DNA from: Chloroflexota bacterium
Lineage (GTDB): Bacteria; Chloroflexota; Anaerolineae; 4572-78; J111
Direction: 5' to 3'
Length of the DNA stretch: 41,273 nt
NCBI GenBank assembly: GCA_016860845.1
Contig: BOKF01000071.1
Location: 1-41,273, forward strand
In this document: positions 23,462 to 31,197 of the stretch, one piece after another
Layout of the letters: each line of letters starts with the position of its first letter
How positions within the stretch are numbered: the stretch's first letter is position 1
Translations under genes and position numbers: made by a program
The notes under the pieces: model-generated
The model's input: only the letters and a program-made list of their open reading frames with translations
Told to the model about the DNA's origin: nothing
The model's database searches: none

Positions 23462-25195
23462 CTAACACTTTGTCTCACGTTCTATCATCTGCCCTTGAAA
23501 AACCTGCGCCCAGCCGCCCAACCGATGCAGCGCCGCCAATTTGATGTCACCAGCGCGCTGGCCGTGGGCCTGACACGCCGCCAGATAGGCTGCTGCCGCC
23601 CCACCTACAATCCGGAAGACCCGCAGTGGACCAAGCTGGCCCAACTCGCGGCAGTAGCGGTAATGATAATTTTCCTGCAAGGCTATCTCCAGCTCAGGCC
23701 CCAGTCCTTTTAATATGTCGTCGGCAATCTCCGGCGCTTCGATGAAGAGGGTGTAAGCAAAGCGGCTAGAGGTTAAGAACGAAGGACCGGCATCGTCACA
23801 GGCAAGCATTGCAAAAACGGGCTGAACGGCGTGGCGAGCAAATACCTCGGCCAGGGCCTGGCGCACGTGGCGCTCGTTGAGTTTCTCACCAAACCAGTCG
23901 GAAATGTAGGCTTCTTTGCCCACAAACCGGAACAGGGGGCATGTCCCCAGGTAGCCCGTCACTTCCACCCCATCGTGGAGTTGGTAACGATACAGCCCGC
24001 CGCCGGTGGTGATAACAATGGTGTACTGGTGGCCCACTTCTAATTCCTGGGCCAAGCAGGGCCTAATTGATAATTGATTGTTGAGCAATGACTGTTGGCC
24101 AATGTTTTCCGGCAAGAATTCAAAGAAATGGGAGCGGATGGCTAAAGCTGCTCCCGGTTGGCCGACTAGCGGCAGGGAGACAAAACCTTCGGTGGCGATA
24201 AGGCCCTTGCCCTGAATTTGGGCCTGGGGGAAGAGGCGGGCCAATTCCGGGATGGAAAGCGCAGCCTGGGCTTCGGTCCAGCAACTGATGAGGCGGAGAT
24301 GCGGCCAGAGGCGAGTGTGAAGAGTAGCCGGATCATTCTCGGTCTGGAAGATGGCCTGGATTTCTTCGGCCCGGCGGGGGTTGGGCCGGTTGAGCGCAGC
24401 GAGCTGCCGCTGCAAATCAGGGGCGAGGGGCGCTGTCGGTGTGAGAGTCCCGGCGGCGATATCGGCAGCGAGTTGGGGCCACCCAGCGGAGAGATAACCC
24501 ACCAGCAGCGTCAGAAAGGTGGGATTCCAGACTGAGATGAAGGCCAGCGACCGGCTGCGCAGCAAAAACAGCAGGGTGACATAACGAAATGCCTCCATAT
24601 CGTCAATCAGCCGGACCAAGGGGGGCACGGCCAGGATCGCCTGAATCAGATGGCGCTGCCAGCCGCCGAAATATTCGCTGTCTTCTTCAAAGCCGACGGG
24701 AATGCCGCCAGCCGTTCGCTGATTACGCCGGGTGACAGGCGTCACTGACCAGTAGGCCTGTCCCCAAAATAAGCTGGGAGTATAACTAAAGAGGTTGACC
24801 ATCCACGGCGCAATGGCCCGCTGAAATTCGGTTTTGAGCGCCGCCGTGTAGGGGATATGTTTGGTGGCGCCAGTCGAGCCGCTGGTCGGTTCCAGCAGCA
24901 GCACCGGTTCCTGGGTGAGTACCCGGGGCTGGCCGGCGCCAATCGCCTCGACGGCTTCGCGGTAGTCATCATAGGTGGAAAGCGGAACCCGTTCCTGGTA
25001 TTCAGTAACCGAACGAATGAAGGCAAAATTGTGGCGGCGGCCAAAATCGGTTTGAGCATTGCGGTGGAGCAGGCGCAGCAGCAGGGTGGCCTGGGTGCCG
25101 GCTACATTGCGCCGGGCCAAGCGGAAAGCCATACTCTCAGGCAAGTTTGAGAGATACCAGAGGATATTAGCCAGAGGGCAGAGCATGTTTTTCAT
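23462..25195 (-). CDS. GH3-family acyl-adenylating enzyme
   Basis: A 577-residue protein of the GH3 (auxin-responsive, JAR1-like) family. These enzymes adenylate a carboxylic acid and usually join it to an amino acid. Visible motifs are the ATP-binding LLEPTSGSTGATK (about residue 105 of this start), GLIATEGF (motif II type) and GGLYRYQLHDGVEVTGY (motif III). I chose ATG 25195 because conserved sequence begins there; the longer frame from 25324 is repeat-derived. A stretch near 24064-24100 (IGQQSLLNNQLS) looks like inserted repeat DNA. It is the last gene of the minus-strand cluster, and its acyl substrate is unknown. Confidence 0.85.
   Translation of the reverse strand: MKNMLCPLANILWYLSNLPESMAFRLARRNVAGTQATLLLRLLHRNAQTDFGRRHNFAFIRSVTEYQERVPLSTYDDYREAVEAIGAGQPRVLTQEPVLLLEPTSGSTGATKHIPYTAALKTEFQRAIAPWMVNLFSYTPSLFWGQAYWSVTPVTRRNQRTAGGIPVGFEEDSEYFGGWQRHLIQAILAVPPLVRLIDDMEAFRYVTLLFLLRSRSLAFISVWNPTFLTLLVGYLSAGWPQLAADIAAGTLTPTAPLAPDLQRQLAALNRPNPRRAEEIQAIFQTENDPATLHTRLWPHLRLISCWTEAQAALSIPELARLFPQAQIQGKGLIATEGFVSLPLVGQPGAALAIRSHFFEFLPENIGQQSLLNNQLSIRPCLAQELEVGHQYTIVITTGGGLYRYQLHDGVEVTGYLGTCPLFRFVGKEAYISDWFGEKLNERHVRQALAEVFARHAVQPVFAMLACDDAGPSFLTSSRFAYTLFIEAPEIADDILKGLGPELEIALQENYHYRYCRELGQLGPLRVFRIVGGAAAAYLAACQAHGQRAGDIKLAALHRLGGWAQVFQGQMIERETKC
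24064..24100. repeat. Intergenic-type repeat inside GH3 gene
   Basis: TAATTGATAATTGATTGTTG, followed by AGCAATGACTGTTGGCC, matches the style of the TCAATTGTTAATT-type palindrome at 27185-27267. It lies in frame within the GH3 coding region. Confidence 0.5.
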
Positions 25196-25227
25196 GGAAG
25201 TTTGGAAGATTGGAGATGGATTACTGC

Positions 25228-26001
25228 TTAAGTTCCAGCCTTCCATCCTTCCGGCCTTTCTTCTTCCCCTAACATTCGCCGGCCGGCTGCGGTTAGATTG
25301 GTGCGGGTCAGTTCTACCAGGCAAGGAAGCTGGTCGCCGTGAGCATGACCGGGGTTAGCGGCGACAAAAAAGGCGACGTGCGGGTCTTTGAGACGGCGGG
25401 GAGTCACTTCGGCTACGCCGGAGCGTAGCGGCACAGCTTCGGCAAAGCGAATAACACCCCGTTCCGGGTTATACTCCGAGGGGAACTTGGTTCGAGCCAG
25501 GGCGTCTATAATCCGTTTGACAGCCGGAGGGGTCGGGCGCAAGTAGGTCGGGTAAAACTCGCGGAAAAAGACGGGCAAAAAGCGATAGGTCTTGTAGCCG
25601 GAACTGATCAGAAACCAGTAGACATGGGCCTCTGGCATGGATTCGGCCAGGCTGAAAACGTGCCGGCCCCACAGACGGGGCAATTCCACTTCACCCCAAT
25701 AATCGCGGTGGATGATGGTGTCGCCGGAGAAGAAGGCGATGATGGACTGCTCGTCTACCCTCACCGCCAAGCGCATCAAGGTAGAAAACCCCTGAATCTG
25801 GCCAGTAGCCATATCGGTCAGCAGGATCACCCACTCTTTTTCGGCCAGATCAGCTTCAAAGTGGGGCCGCGTCACATTAGCAAAGTAATCGGCCAGGAGG
25901 GCATACATTTGACCGTGTTCGGTCGAGGTCAGTTCTTGAGACCGCTGCACCCTACCGGTCAACCGGCCAGGGGTGCTGGCTATCGTCGCGTTTAAAGTCA
26001 T
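25228..26001 (-). CDS. GNAT-like hypothetical protein
   Basis: A 257-residue soluble protein. The early MYALLADYFANVTRPHFEADL, a central IIAFFSGDTIIHRDYWGEVEL and YWFLISSGYKTYRFLPVFF suggest a distant N-acyltransferase (GNAT-like) fold, but the acetyl-CoA loop is not clear. Residues around SGYKTYRFLPVFFREFYP are aromatic-rich and may bind a hydrophobic acyl group. It lies between the GNAT gene and GH3 with gaps of about 33 bases, so it belongs to the operon. The last residues (RPEGWKAGT) are encoded by CTTCC-type repeat DNA. I do not recognise the family with confidence. Confidence 0.65.
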   Translation of the reverse strand: MTLNATIASTPGRLTGRVQRSQELTSTEHGQMYALLADYFANVTRPHFEADLAEKEWVILLTDMATGQIQGFSTLMRLAVRVDEQSIIAFFSGDTIIHRDYWGEVELPRLWGRHVFSLAESMPEAHVYWFLISSGYKTYRFLPVFFREFYPTYLRPTPPAVKRIIDALARTKFPSEYNPERGVIRFAEAVPLRSGVAEVTPRRLKDPHVAFFVAANPGHAHGDQLPCLVELTRTNLTAAGRRMLGEEERPEGWKAGT

Positions 26002-26034
26002 TGTTTATTGAAACTCCAGGACCGTCGGCTTGTC

Positions 26035-27171
26035 TCAGAGGCTGGCGATTTCGACATAGGGAAGACGCTGATCGAGTTTTTCATGAAAGGCCATTTCGTC
26101 CGGCCAGCAGACGGTATACAGGCGGCTGTAATAAGGGATGTGCGCATAGTTCTGGGCAATGCGCAGGAGCGGGTCACGGGTAGACAGGCCAACCATCAAA
26201 TAAGCATAACCGCGCTCTACCGCTAAATTATACACGTTTTGCAGCAAGATGCCGAAGATGTCGGGGTTGTTCTCGGCGATGCAGATAAAGCTGGCATAGG
26301 CAAAATGGATCGGCTGACCGGGCGATGGCAGCGGCTTGGCCCCGTTCAGGCGCAGCCAGCCATTATAGAGCGGTCTGAGCCATCGCAAGGGGTCGTTGTA
26401 GGCCCGGACGACGGTCTGCTTGTAACCCGACTGGTCCCACAGGCCGATGACGCCTACGATCTTCCCGTCCTGGCGAGCCACCACAAAATCTCCGAGCTGG
26501 AAGCCCAGCGTAGTCGGGCTGTTACAGAAATCATCCTCGCTATAGACCGGGAAAAATTGCTTGGTTGACCCATGCTGGCGGAGGAAGACAACAATGGCGG
26601 GGAGGTCGGTGGGGGAAGCGGGACCAATCTCGAACGTGGTGCGTGGTGCGTATTGCGTGTTGCGTGGGCGTAATTTAAAGAAAGGTTTTTTCAGAATAAT
26701 CGCCGCTGTACACAGCCGGCCAACTTCCCGATAAATGGGGAAATGGCGGCGGGCGCGCTCGACCAGAAGGCCCTGAGCCTGGGCATTGCCTTCGATAATG
26801 GTGGTGATGTAGCCGGCCACTCGGCCATCGGCGTGGAGGTGGTGAAAGTAGCGAAAGCCGCTAGAAACGATCCAGCGCCCGCGAAAACGCTCGTCCACGC
26901 GGAGCTGGCCGATATAGCCGACTTCTTCAATTTGGCCGTTGACAAAAAGGGGCCGCGTCGTTCGGGTGGCGACAGCCGCAACTTCGCCGTCGGGCTGGCG
27001 CCGGGCGACCAGCACCTGGCAAAACCGGCCCATCGTGCCGCAGCCGAGAAAATAATCCGGCTCGCGCTCATAGGTTACGGTGACCTGACCAGGAACCGGG
27101 TTGTTGGCCAGAAGTCGCCGGATGGCGGGATCGTCGGCGGGGGTGGCGAGGTCAAAAACGAATTCACTCAA
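26035..27171 (-). CDS. GNAT family acyltransferase, two-domain
   Basis: A 378-residue protein. The first half is GNAT-like: GQVTVTYEREPDYF, then YIGQLRVDERFRGRWIVSSG as the likely CoA-binding turn, and a GYITTIIEGNAQAQGLL helix. The second half, after a linker, repeats a weaker GNAT-like pattern (DFVVARQDGKIVGVIGLWD, YLMVGLSTRDPLL). The linker near residues 169-182 (RPRNTQYAPRTTF) is encoded by GCGTGGTGCGTATTGCGTG-type repeat DNA. The frame starts at TTG 27171. It sits between the four-helix-bundle gene and the GNAT-like gene; acyl transfer to a cluster intermediate is a reasonable but unproven role. Confidence 0.75.
   Translation of the reverse strand: MSEFVFDLATPADDPAIRRLLANNPVPGQVTVTYEREPDYFLGCGTMGRFCQVLVARRQPDGEVAAVATRTTRPLFVNGQIEEVGYIGQLRVDERFRGRWIVSSGFRYFHHLHADGRVAGYITTIIEGNAQAQGLLVERARRHFPIYREVGRLCTAAIILKKPFFKLRPRNTQYAPRTTFEIGPASPTDLPAIVVFLRQHGSTKQFFPVYSEDDFCNSPTTLGFQLGDFVVARQDGKIVGVIGLWDQSGYKQTVVRAYNDPLRWLRPLYNGWLRLNGAKPLPSPGQPIHFAYASFICIAENNPDIFGILLQNVYNLAVERGYAYLMVGLSTRDPLLRIAQNYAHIPYYSRLYTVCWPDEMAFHEKLDQRLPYVEIASL
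26635..26667. repeat. GCGTGAT-type repeat inside GNAT gene
   Basis: CGTGGTGCGTGGTGCGTATT and the following GCGTGTTGCGTGG are tandem variants of the unit found between genes at 2908-2973. It encodes the linker between the two GNAT halves without breaking the frame. Confidence 0.65.
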
Positions 27172-27184
27172 AGGTTTATCTCAA

Positions 27185-27267
27185 TTAAAAATTGACAATT
27201 GATTATTGACCATTGACCGTTGACTATTGTCAATAATCAACAGTCAATGGTCAATTGTTAATTAACG
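27185..27267. repeat. Palindromic TTGACAATTGATT repeat
   Basis: The 109-base gap between the four-helix-bundle and GNAT genes is one long palindrome of tandem units: AATTGACAATTGATTATTGA on one side, TCAATAATCAACAGTCAATG and TCAATTGTTAATT on the other. Confidence 0.75.
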
Positions 27268-27279
27268 GGGGGACCGAAT

Positions 27280-27636
27280 CTATTTTTTCGCCAGCACCGT
27301 TTTGATACTGGCATTAATAATCTTACTCAATTCCTCGCACTCCGTCGAAACAAAATCAAGCTGGGCTGGCGCAAGCATTTCACTGCGGCGGATAACCTGT
27401 AGCCAAACTCCGGTCTCGTTAAGTTCCTTGAGAGTGATTTTGAGTTTATGCACAAAATCGCCGGGACTTTCGGCGCTGCGGGCTTCGGCGTAGTTCGGGG
27501 CCGGCGACGTGCCGCTGGCTAGGAGTTGTTCGGCAACATGTCTGCCGGCCTGGGTTTTGGGCAGTTCGGCGCAGAGGTGGATGATGCTGACGGCGAAATC
27601 AATGAGACGGTCCTGGATGTCGTCGCCTTTAGCCAT
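27280..27636 (-). CDS. Four-helix-bundle protein (S23/IVP family)
   Basis: A 118-residue member of the 23S-rRNA-intervening-sequence four-helix-bundle family: RLIDFAVSIIHLCAELPKT, then HVAEQLLASGTSPAPNYAEA with the conserved serine/proline turn, and KLKITLKELNETGVWLQVI. ATG 27636 is chosen because AAGGAG lies seven bases upstream. It sits inside the minus-strand cluster between rSAM1 and GNAT. The family has no enzymatic role; a structural or binding function, or a passenger role, is possible. It is only moderately similar to the member at 3039-3407. Confidence 0.78.
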   Translation of the reverse strand: MAKGDDIQDRLIDFAVSIIHLCAELPKTQAGRHVAEQLLASGTSPAPNYAEARSAESPGDFVHKLKITLKELNETGVWLQVIRRSEMLAPAQLDFVSTECEELSKIINASIKTVLAKK

Positions 27637-27667
27637 GATTAAACTCCTTATTGTCAATAATCAATTG

Positions 27668-29026
27668 TTAATTTGCTTTTAAGAGCTGCCCCCGCCAGCC
27701 TGCATCCCCCAACGGATAATGATCCCGCTGGCTGACTTCGGCGCGGATCATGGCGTTGATGATGAAAAAGTGGCGCAGCATAAAAAAGTCGGGCCGGTTG
27801 AGCGGGTCGAAGCCGCGGCGGAAGATGCTGGGGAGGGAGTAGAAAGCTTTACGGGCAGCCAGGCAGCCGGCTTGCAACGCTTCGGGGGTCATCTGGGCCG
27901 GCTGAAAGGGGATTTTGTTGTAGCTGTAGCCGTCGTCAAGCCACCAGGCTGGGTAAAGAAGGCGCTTCTCGGCTTCCAGGCGCTGGTACAAAGGCGTGCC
28001 GGGGAAGGGGGTCAAATGATTGAACGCGCCGATGAAAAAGCGGTGCGCCCGGGCAAATTCGACCGTTTCGGCGAAGGAAGCCGGGGTATCCAGATCGTAA
28101 CCGAAAATGAAGGTAACGTAAAGTTTAATCCCAAAACGGCGCAGGTTGGCCAGAGCCTGCTCGTAGCCGCCTTTCATGGTGTTGAAGCCCTTGTCCATCG
28201 CCCGCAGATTTTCGGGGTTGAGGCTTTCAAAGCCGATGAGCAGGCCCTCGCAGCCGCTCTGCACCAGCAGGTCGAGAAATTCCTCGTCGTGGGCGGCATT
28301 GATGCTGGCCTGGCTGACCCAGCGCAGCTTGAGCGGAATGAGCGCCCGAAAAAACTCTTTAGCCTGGCGCATGTTAGAGGTGATGTTGTCGTCCACAAAG
28401 AAAAAGAATTTCTTTTTTTCCTGCTGCATGGCCTTTAACTCAGCGATGATGTCGTCAACGGGGCGGCGGTTTTGGGTTTTGTTGAAGACCGTCTGCACAG
28501 CGCAGAAGTCGCACTTAAAGTGACAGCCCCGCCCGGCCTCGACCAGGCCAATCGGCAGATAGCGTTTGCCCCGAAAAATGGTGCGGTCCGGCTTCAGGCC
28601 GGCCAGGGAGGGCCGCTCCGGCTGCTGGTAAATCTTGGCCAGCTTACCATAGCGAAAATCGTCAATGAGCTGCGGCCACAATCCCTCCGCCTCCCCGATG
28701 ACCACCGCTTCGGCGTAGTCGGCCACTTCCTCCGGGCAGAGGGTGGCATGGAAGCCGCCCATAACCACCGGCACGCCGCGCCGGCGGTAGTCACTGGCGA
28801 TTTGATAGGCCCGCTTGGCCGTGTAGGTCTCGATGCTGATGGCGACCAGGTCAGTCGGCTCGTCGAAAGGGATGGCCTCCATGCGGTCGTCGTAGAATTT
28901 GACCTCGACCTCTTGGGGGGTCAGCCCGGCGATAACCGCCGCCGGCAGCGGCTCCATCTGCCAGGTGCCGATGTAAGGCTGGCCCGGTCGCCGGCCAATG
29001 CAGGGATGAATGATGGTCAGTCTCAC
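27668..29026 (-). CDS. B12-binding-domain radical SAM protein (rSAM1)
   Basis: A 452-residue protein with an N-terminal cobalamin-binding-type Rossmann domain (about 1-130; DLVAISIETYTAKRAYQIA, VPVVMGGFHATL) and a radical SAM core whose cluster motif is CHFKCDFC (C168, C172, C175). A C-terminal helical region holds FDPLNRPDFFMLRHFF. Related enzymes (BchE, HpnP, BchQ/R types) methylate or cyclise unactivated carbons with SAM and cobalamin. No DxHxxG cobalamin motif is seen, so binding would not use the lower histidine. The start is GTG 29026. It is a paralogue of rSAM2 and rSAM3. The substrate is unknown. Confidence 0.87.
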   Translation of the reverse strand: MRLTIIHPCIGRRPGQPYIGTWQMEPLPAAVIAGLTPQEVEVKFYDDRMEAIPFDEPTDLVAISIETYTAKRAYQIASDYRRRGVPVVMGGFHATLCPEEVADYAEAVVIGEAEGLWPQLIDDFRYGKLAKIYQQPERPSLAGLKPDRTIFRGKRYLPIGLVEAGRGCHFKCDFCAVQTVFNKTQNRRPVDDIIAELKAMQQEKKKFFFFVDDNITSNMRQAKEFFRALIPLKLRWVSQASINAAHDEEFLDLLVQSGCEGLLIGFESLNPENLRAMDKGFNTMKGGYEQALANLRRFGIKLYVTFIFGYDLDTPASFAETVEFARAHRFFIGAFNHLTPFPGTPLYQRLEAEKRLLYPAWWLDDGYSYNKIPFQPAQMTPEALQAGCLAARKAFYSLPSIFRRGFDPLNRPDFFMLRHFFIINAMIRAEVSQRDHYPLGDAGWRGQLLKAN

Positions 29027-29040
29027 GCGCTAATCTCGTA

Positions 29041-29075
29041 GGGGAAGGCTAAGGCTGAGGCTAAGGCTAAGTACA
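29041..29075. repeat. GGCTAA tandem repeat
   Basis: Five degenerate copies of GGCTAA/GGCTGA lie between the macro-domain gene and rSAM1. The same unit occurs near 9298 and 9476. Confidence 0.65.
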
Positions 29076-29098
29076 GATTTGGTAAACTCATAGCGATA

Positions 29099-29737
29099 TC
29101 AGTTTTGGTCCAAATCGGGCGGAAACATAAAACCTAAATCTCCGCCATAACGAATACTGTTCTGTCTTTCGTCGGCAAGCCGCCAGTCAATAAATTTGGG
29201 TGGTTTGAGGAAATGTTTATAGGCCAGTGACATCTGCCGTGCTGCTTCACGAAATGGAACTTTGCCCGTACCTGTACCAAGAGCAGGACAGGCGATAACT
29301 TTTATTTTCCGTTCTGCGTTCTGGTTATGGCGTCGTACAGCCAGGAGCATCGCCCACATAGCCAAATAGACATTATCAGTTCGAGCAATCTCCATGGGAA
29401 TACGCATCGTTGGGGTGTGAGCAAGAAATGGATGTTGGGAGTGGTCAGTTTCGATGATAAAAGAGGTTCCTACCGGTTGTTCACCCAAGTACTCTTGAAG
29501 AATATACTGCTGGACTCTGTCCTTCAAAGCTTGACCAAAGTAACGGACGATGGCCAGGTCAACGCCCCCGTCCATTAGGCCAAAAGAGTTTGCCGCACTG
29601 ACCATACAATCAAATTCTGGCAGTTGCTCAAAGTAACCCGTAACAATTTCGACATTAGGCAACTCTTTAAAGCGCTCTCGAAAGGCGGTGCATAGGGACG
29701 GTTTGGGATCAACCAGAATCAATTTTAAATCGCTCAT
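29099..29737 (-). CDS. Macro-domain protein
   Basis: A 212-residue protein with the macro (ADP-ribose-binding) fold: VSAANSFGLMDGGVDLAI (about 46-63) and ACPALGTGTGKVPFREAARQ (about 149-168), the two loops that hold ADP-ribose. Relatives remove ADP-ribose or hydrolyse ADP-ribose-1''-phosphate. It is somewhat AT-richer than the radical SAM genes around it and lies between rSAM2 (18-base gap) and rSAM1 (72-base gap, repeat-filled). Its presence in a biosynthetic-looking operon is unusual; it could act on an ADP-ribose or NAD-derived intermediate or be a passenger. GAAGAGAG precedes the start. Confidence 0.82.
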   Translation of the reverse strand: MSDLKLILVDPKPSLCTAFRERFKELPNVEIVTGYFEQLPEFDCMVSAANSFGLMDGGVDLAIVRYFGQALKDRVQQYILQEYLGEQPVGTSFIIETDHSQHPFLAHTPTMRIPMEIARTDNVYLAMWAMLLAVRRHNQNAERKIKVIACPALGTGTGKVPFREAARQMSLAYKHFLKPPKFIDWRLADERQNSIRYGGDLGFMFPPDLDQN

Positions 29738-29755
29738 TCTCTCTTCAATTTCTCC

Positions 29756-31087
29756 TTATCTTAACCCAAAGCGCATGCCGTGCTTCTTAAACACCTCTTT
29801 CCGAAAAATCGGGCTGTAGCGCAAATAGACACCCAGCTTATAAAGCGTGCGCATGTTGGTCTTCAAATCAAAGGCCCGGCGCACTAACGAACCAAAGCTG
29901 TTGTAGGTCGAACGGAGATGCCAGCAGGCTTCGGTCAGCTCCTCCGGCGACATATTTTTGGGCTGAAAAGCGGCGTAGTTGAAGCGGTACTCCGGGTGCA
30001 GCCACCACTTGCCATCGTAGAGCAGGCGGCCTTCGGCTTCTAACTTCTGGTACAAGGGCGTGCTCGGATAGGGTACAAGGATGTTGAAGGCCGCCAGGGG
30101 AAAATTGTTTCCCGTGGCAAACTCCAGCGTCTGCTCGATGGACTCGCGCGTGTCGTGGTCGTGGCCCAGGGTGAAGGCCGCCCAAAGCTGGAGGCCGTGA
30201 TCGCGGATGATTTCGAGCTGCGGCCCGTAGCTCTTGAAGCCGCCGATAAAATTGGGCGATTTTTTCATCCAGCGCAGGCTGTGCGGGTTGATGGATTCAA
30301 AACCGACGACCATGCCGATGCAGCCGCTCTTGACCATGAGCGCCATCAGCTCCCGGTCCTGGGTCATGTCAATGCTGCCCTGGGAGACCCAATGGACCTT
30401 GAGCGGAATCAGCGCCCGGCAGAGTTCCTTGGCCGCCTCGAAGTTGGATAAAATATTGTCGTCCACAAAAAAGATGATCTGCCGCTCCGCCGCTTCGATT
30501 TCCCGGACTACTTCCCGCACGTCGCGGCAGTACTGGGTTTTGTCAAAAAAGGTACTGACCGCGCAAAAGGTGCAGGCAAAGCGGCAGCCCCGGCTGAACT
30601 GCATCAACGTCACCGGCAGGTAGCCTTTGCCCTTGAAAATGTCCCGCCGGGTCAGCGTGCCCGGCTGCGGCGGGCCGACCGGCGCCTGGTAGACCGGCTT
30701 GAGCCGTCCCCGCCGGGCATCGGCGATGACTTCCTGCCAGCGAAACTCGGCGTCGCCGGTGTAAACGGAGTCGGCGTGCGGCTGCACTTCCTGCGGGATG
30801 AGCGTCGGCTGCATGCCGCCCATGATGACCGGCACGCCCCGCTGGCGATATTCGGCCCCAATTTCATAGGCCCGGCGGGCAGTGTAGGTCTCGACGGTGA
30901 TGGCCACTAAATCGGTCGGCTCGTCGTAGGGAATAGCCTCCAGCCGGTCGTCGTACAGGACAACCTCGATATCCGGCGGGGTCAGCCCAGCCAGCACACC
31001 CAATTGCAGCGGCTCCATCCGGCCTTCGTCTACATAAAGGCTGTGCTCCATCCGGCCGATGTTGGGTTTGATGAGGGTAAGCTTCAT
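29756..31087 (-). CDS. B12-binding-domain radical SAM protein (rSAM2)
   Basis: A 443-residue paralogue of rSAM1 and rSAM3. The N-terminal cobalamin-type domain has DLVAITVETYTARRAYEIG and VPVIMGGMQPTL. The radical SAM cluster motif is CRFACTFC (C168, C172, C175), at exactly the same positions as in rSAM1. The central barrel has IIFFVDDNIL and GMVVGFESIN, followed by a C-terminal tail LVRRAFDLKTNMRTLYKLG shared with rSAM3. Base-off DxHxxG is absent. The start has AAAGGTG upstream. By family it should methylate or rearrange a carbon skeleton; the substrate is unknown. Confidence 0.88.
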   Translation of the reverse strand: MKLTLIKPNIGRMEHSLYVDEGRMEPLQLGVLAGLTPPDIEVVLYDDRLEAIPYDEPTDLVAITVETYTARRAYEIGAEYRQRGVPVIMGGMQPTLIPQEVQPHADSVYTGDAEFRWQEVIADARRGRLKPVYQAPVGPPQPGTLTRRDIFKGKGYLPVTLMQFSRGCRFACTFCAVSTFFDKTQYCRDVREVVREIEAAERQIIFFVDDNILSNFEAAKELCRALIPLKVHWVSQGSIDMTQDRELMALMVKSGCIGMVVGFESINPHSLRWMKKSPNFIGGFKSYGPQLEIIRDHGLQLWAAFTLGHDHDTRESIEQTLEFATGNNFPLAAFNILVPYPSTPLYQKLEAEGRLLYDGKWWLHPEYRFNYAAFQPKNMSPEELTEACWHLRSTYNSFGSLVRRAFDLKTNMRTLYKLGVYLRYSPIFRKEVFKKHGMRFGLR

Positions 31088-31097
31088 AACACCTTTA

Positions 31098-31197
31098 ATT
31101 ATTTACGATTTCAGATTTCAGATTTATATCGCAAGGGTATCCTTTAGGACGATTTATAGCTCTAATCGTAAATCGTAAATCCAAAATCGTAAATTTC
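31098..31197. repeat. ACGATTT-type repeats before and inside rSAM3 end
   Basis: ATTTACGATTTCAGATTTCA near 31099 and TAATCGTAAATCGTAAATCC near 31164 are inverted tandem units of the family at 2824-2855 and 3396-3420. The right block forms the last codons of rSAM3. Confidence 0.65.

Noticed and set aside
25196..25324. N-terminal extension of the GH3 protein
   Set aside because: The 43 extra residues come from the end of the upstream gene and CTTCC-type repeats; family similarity begins at ATG 25195.
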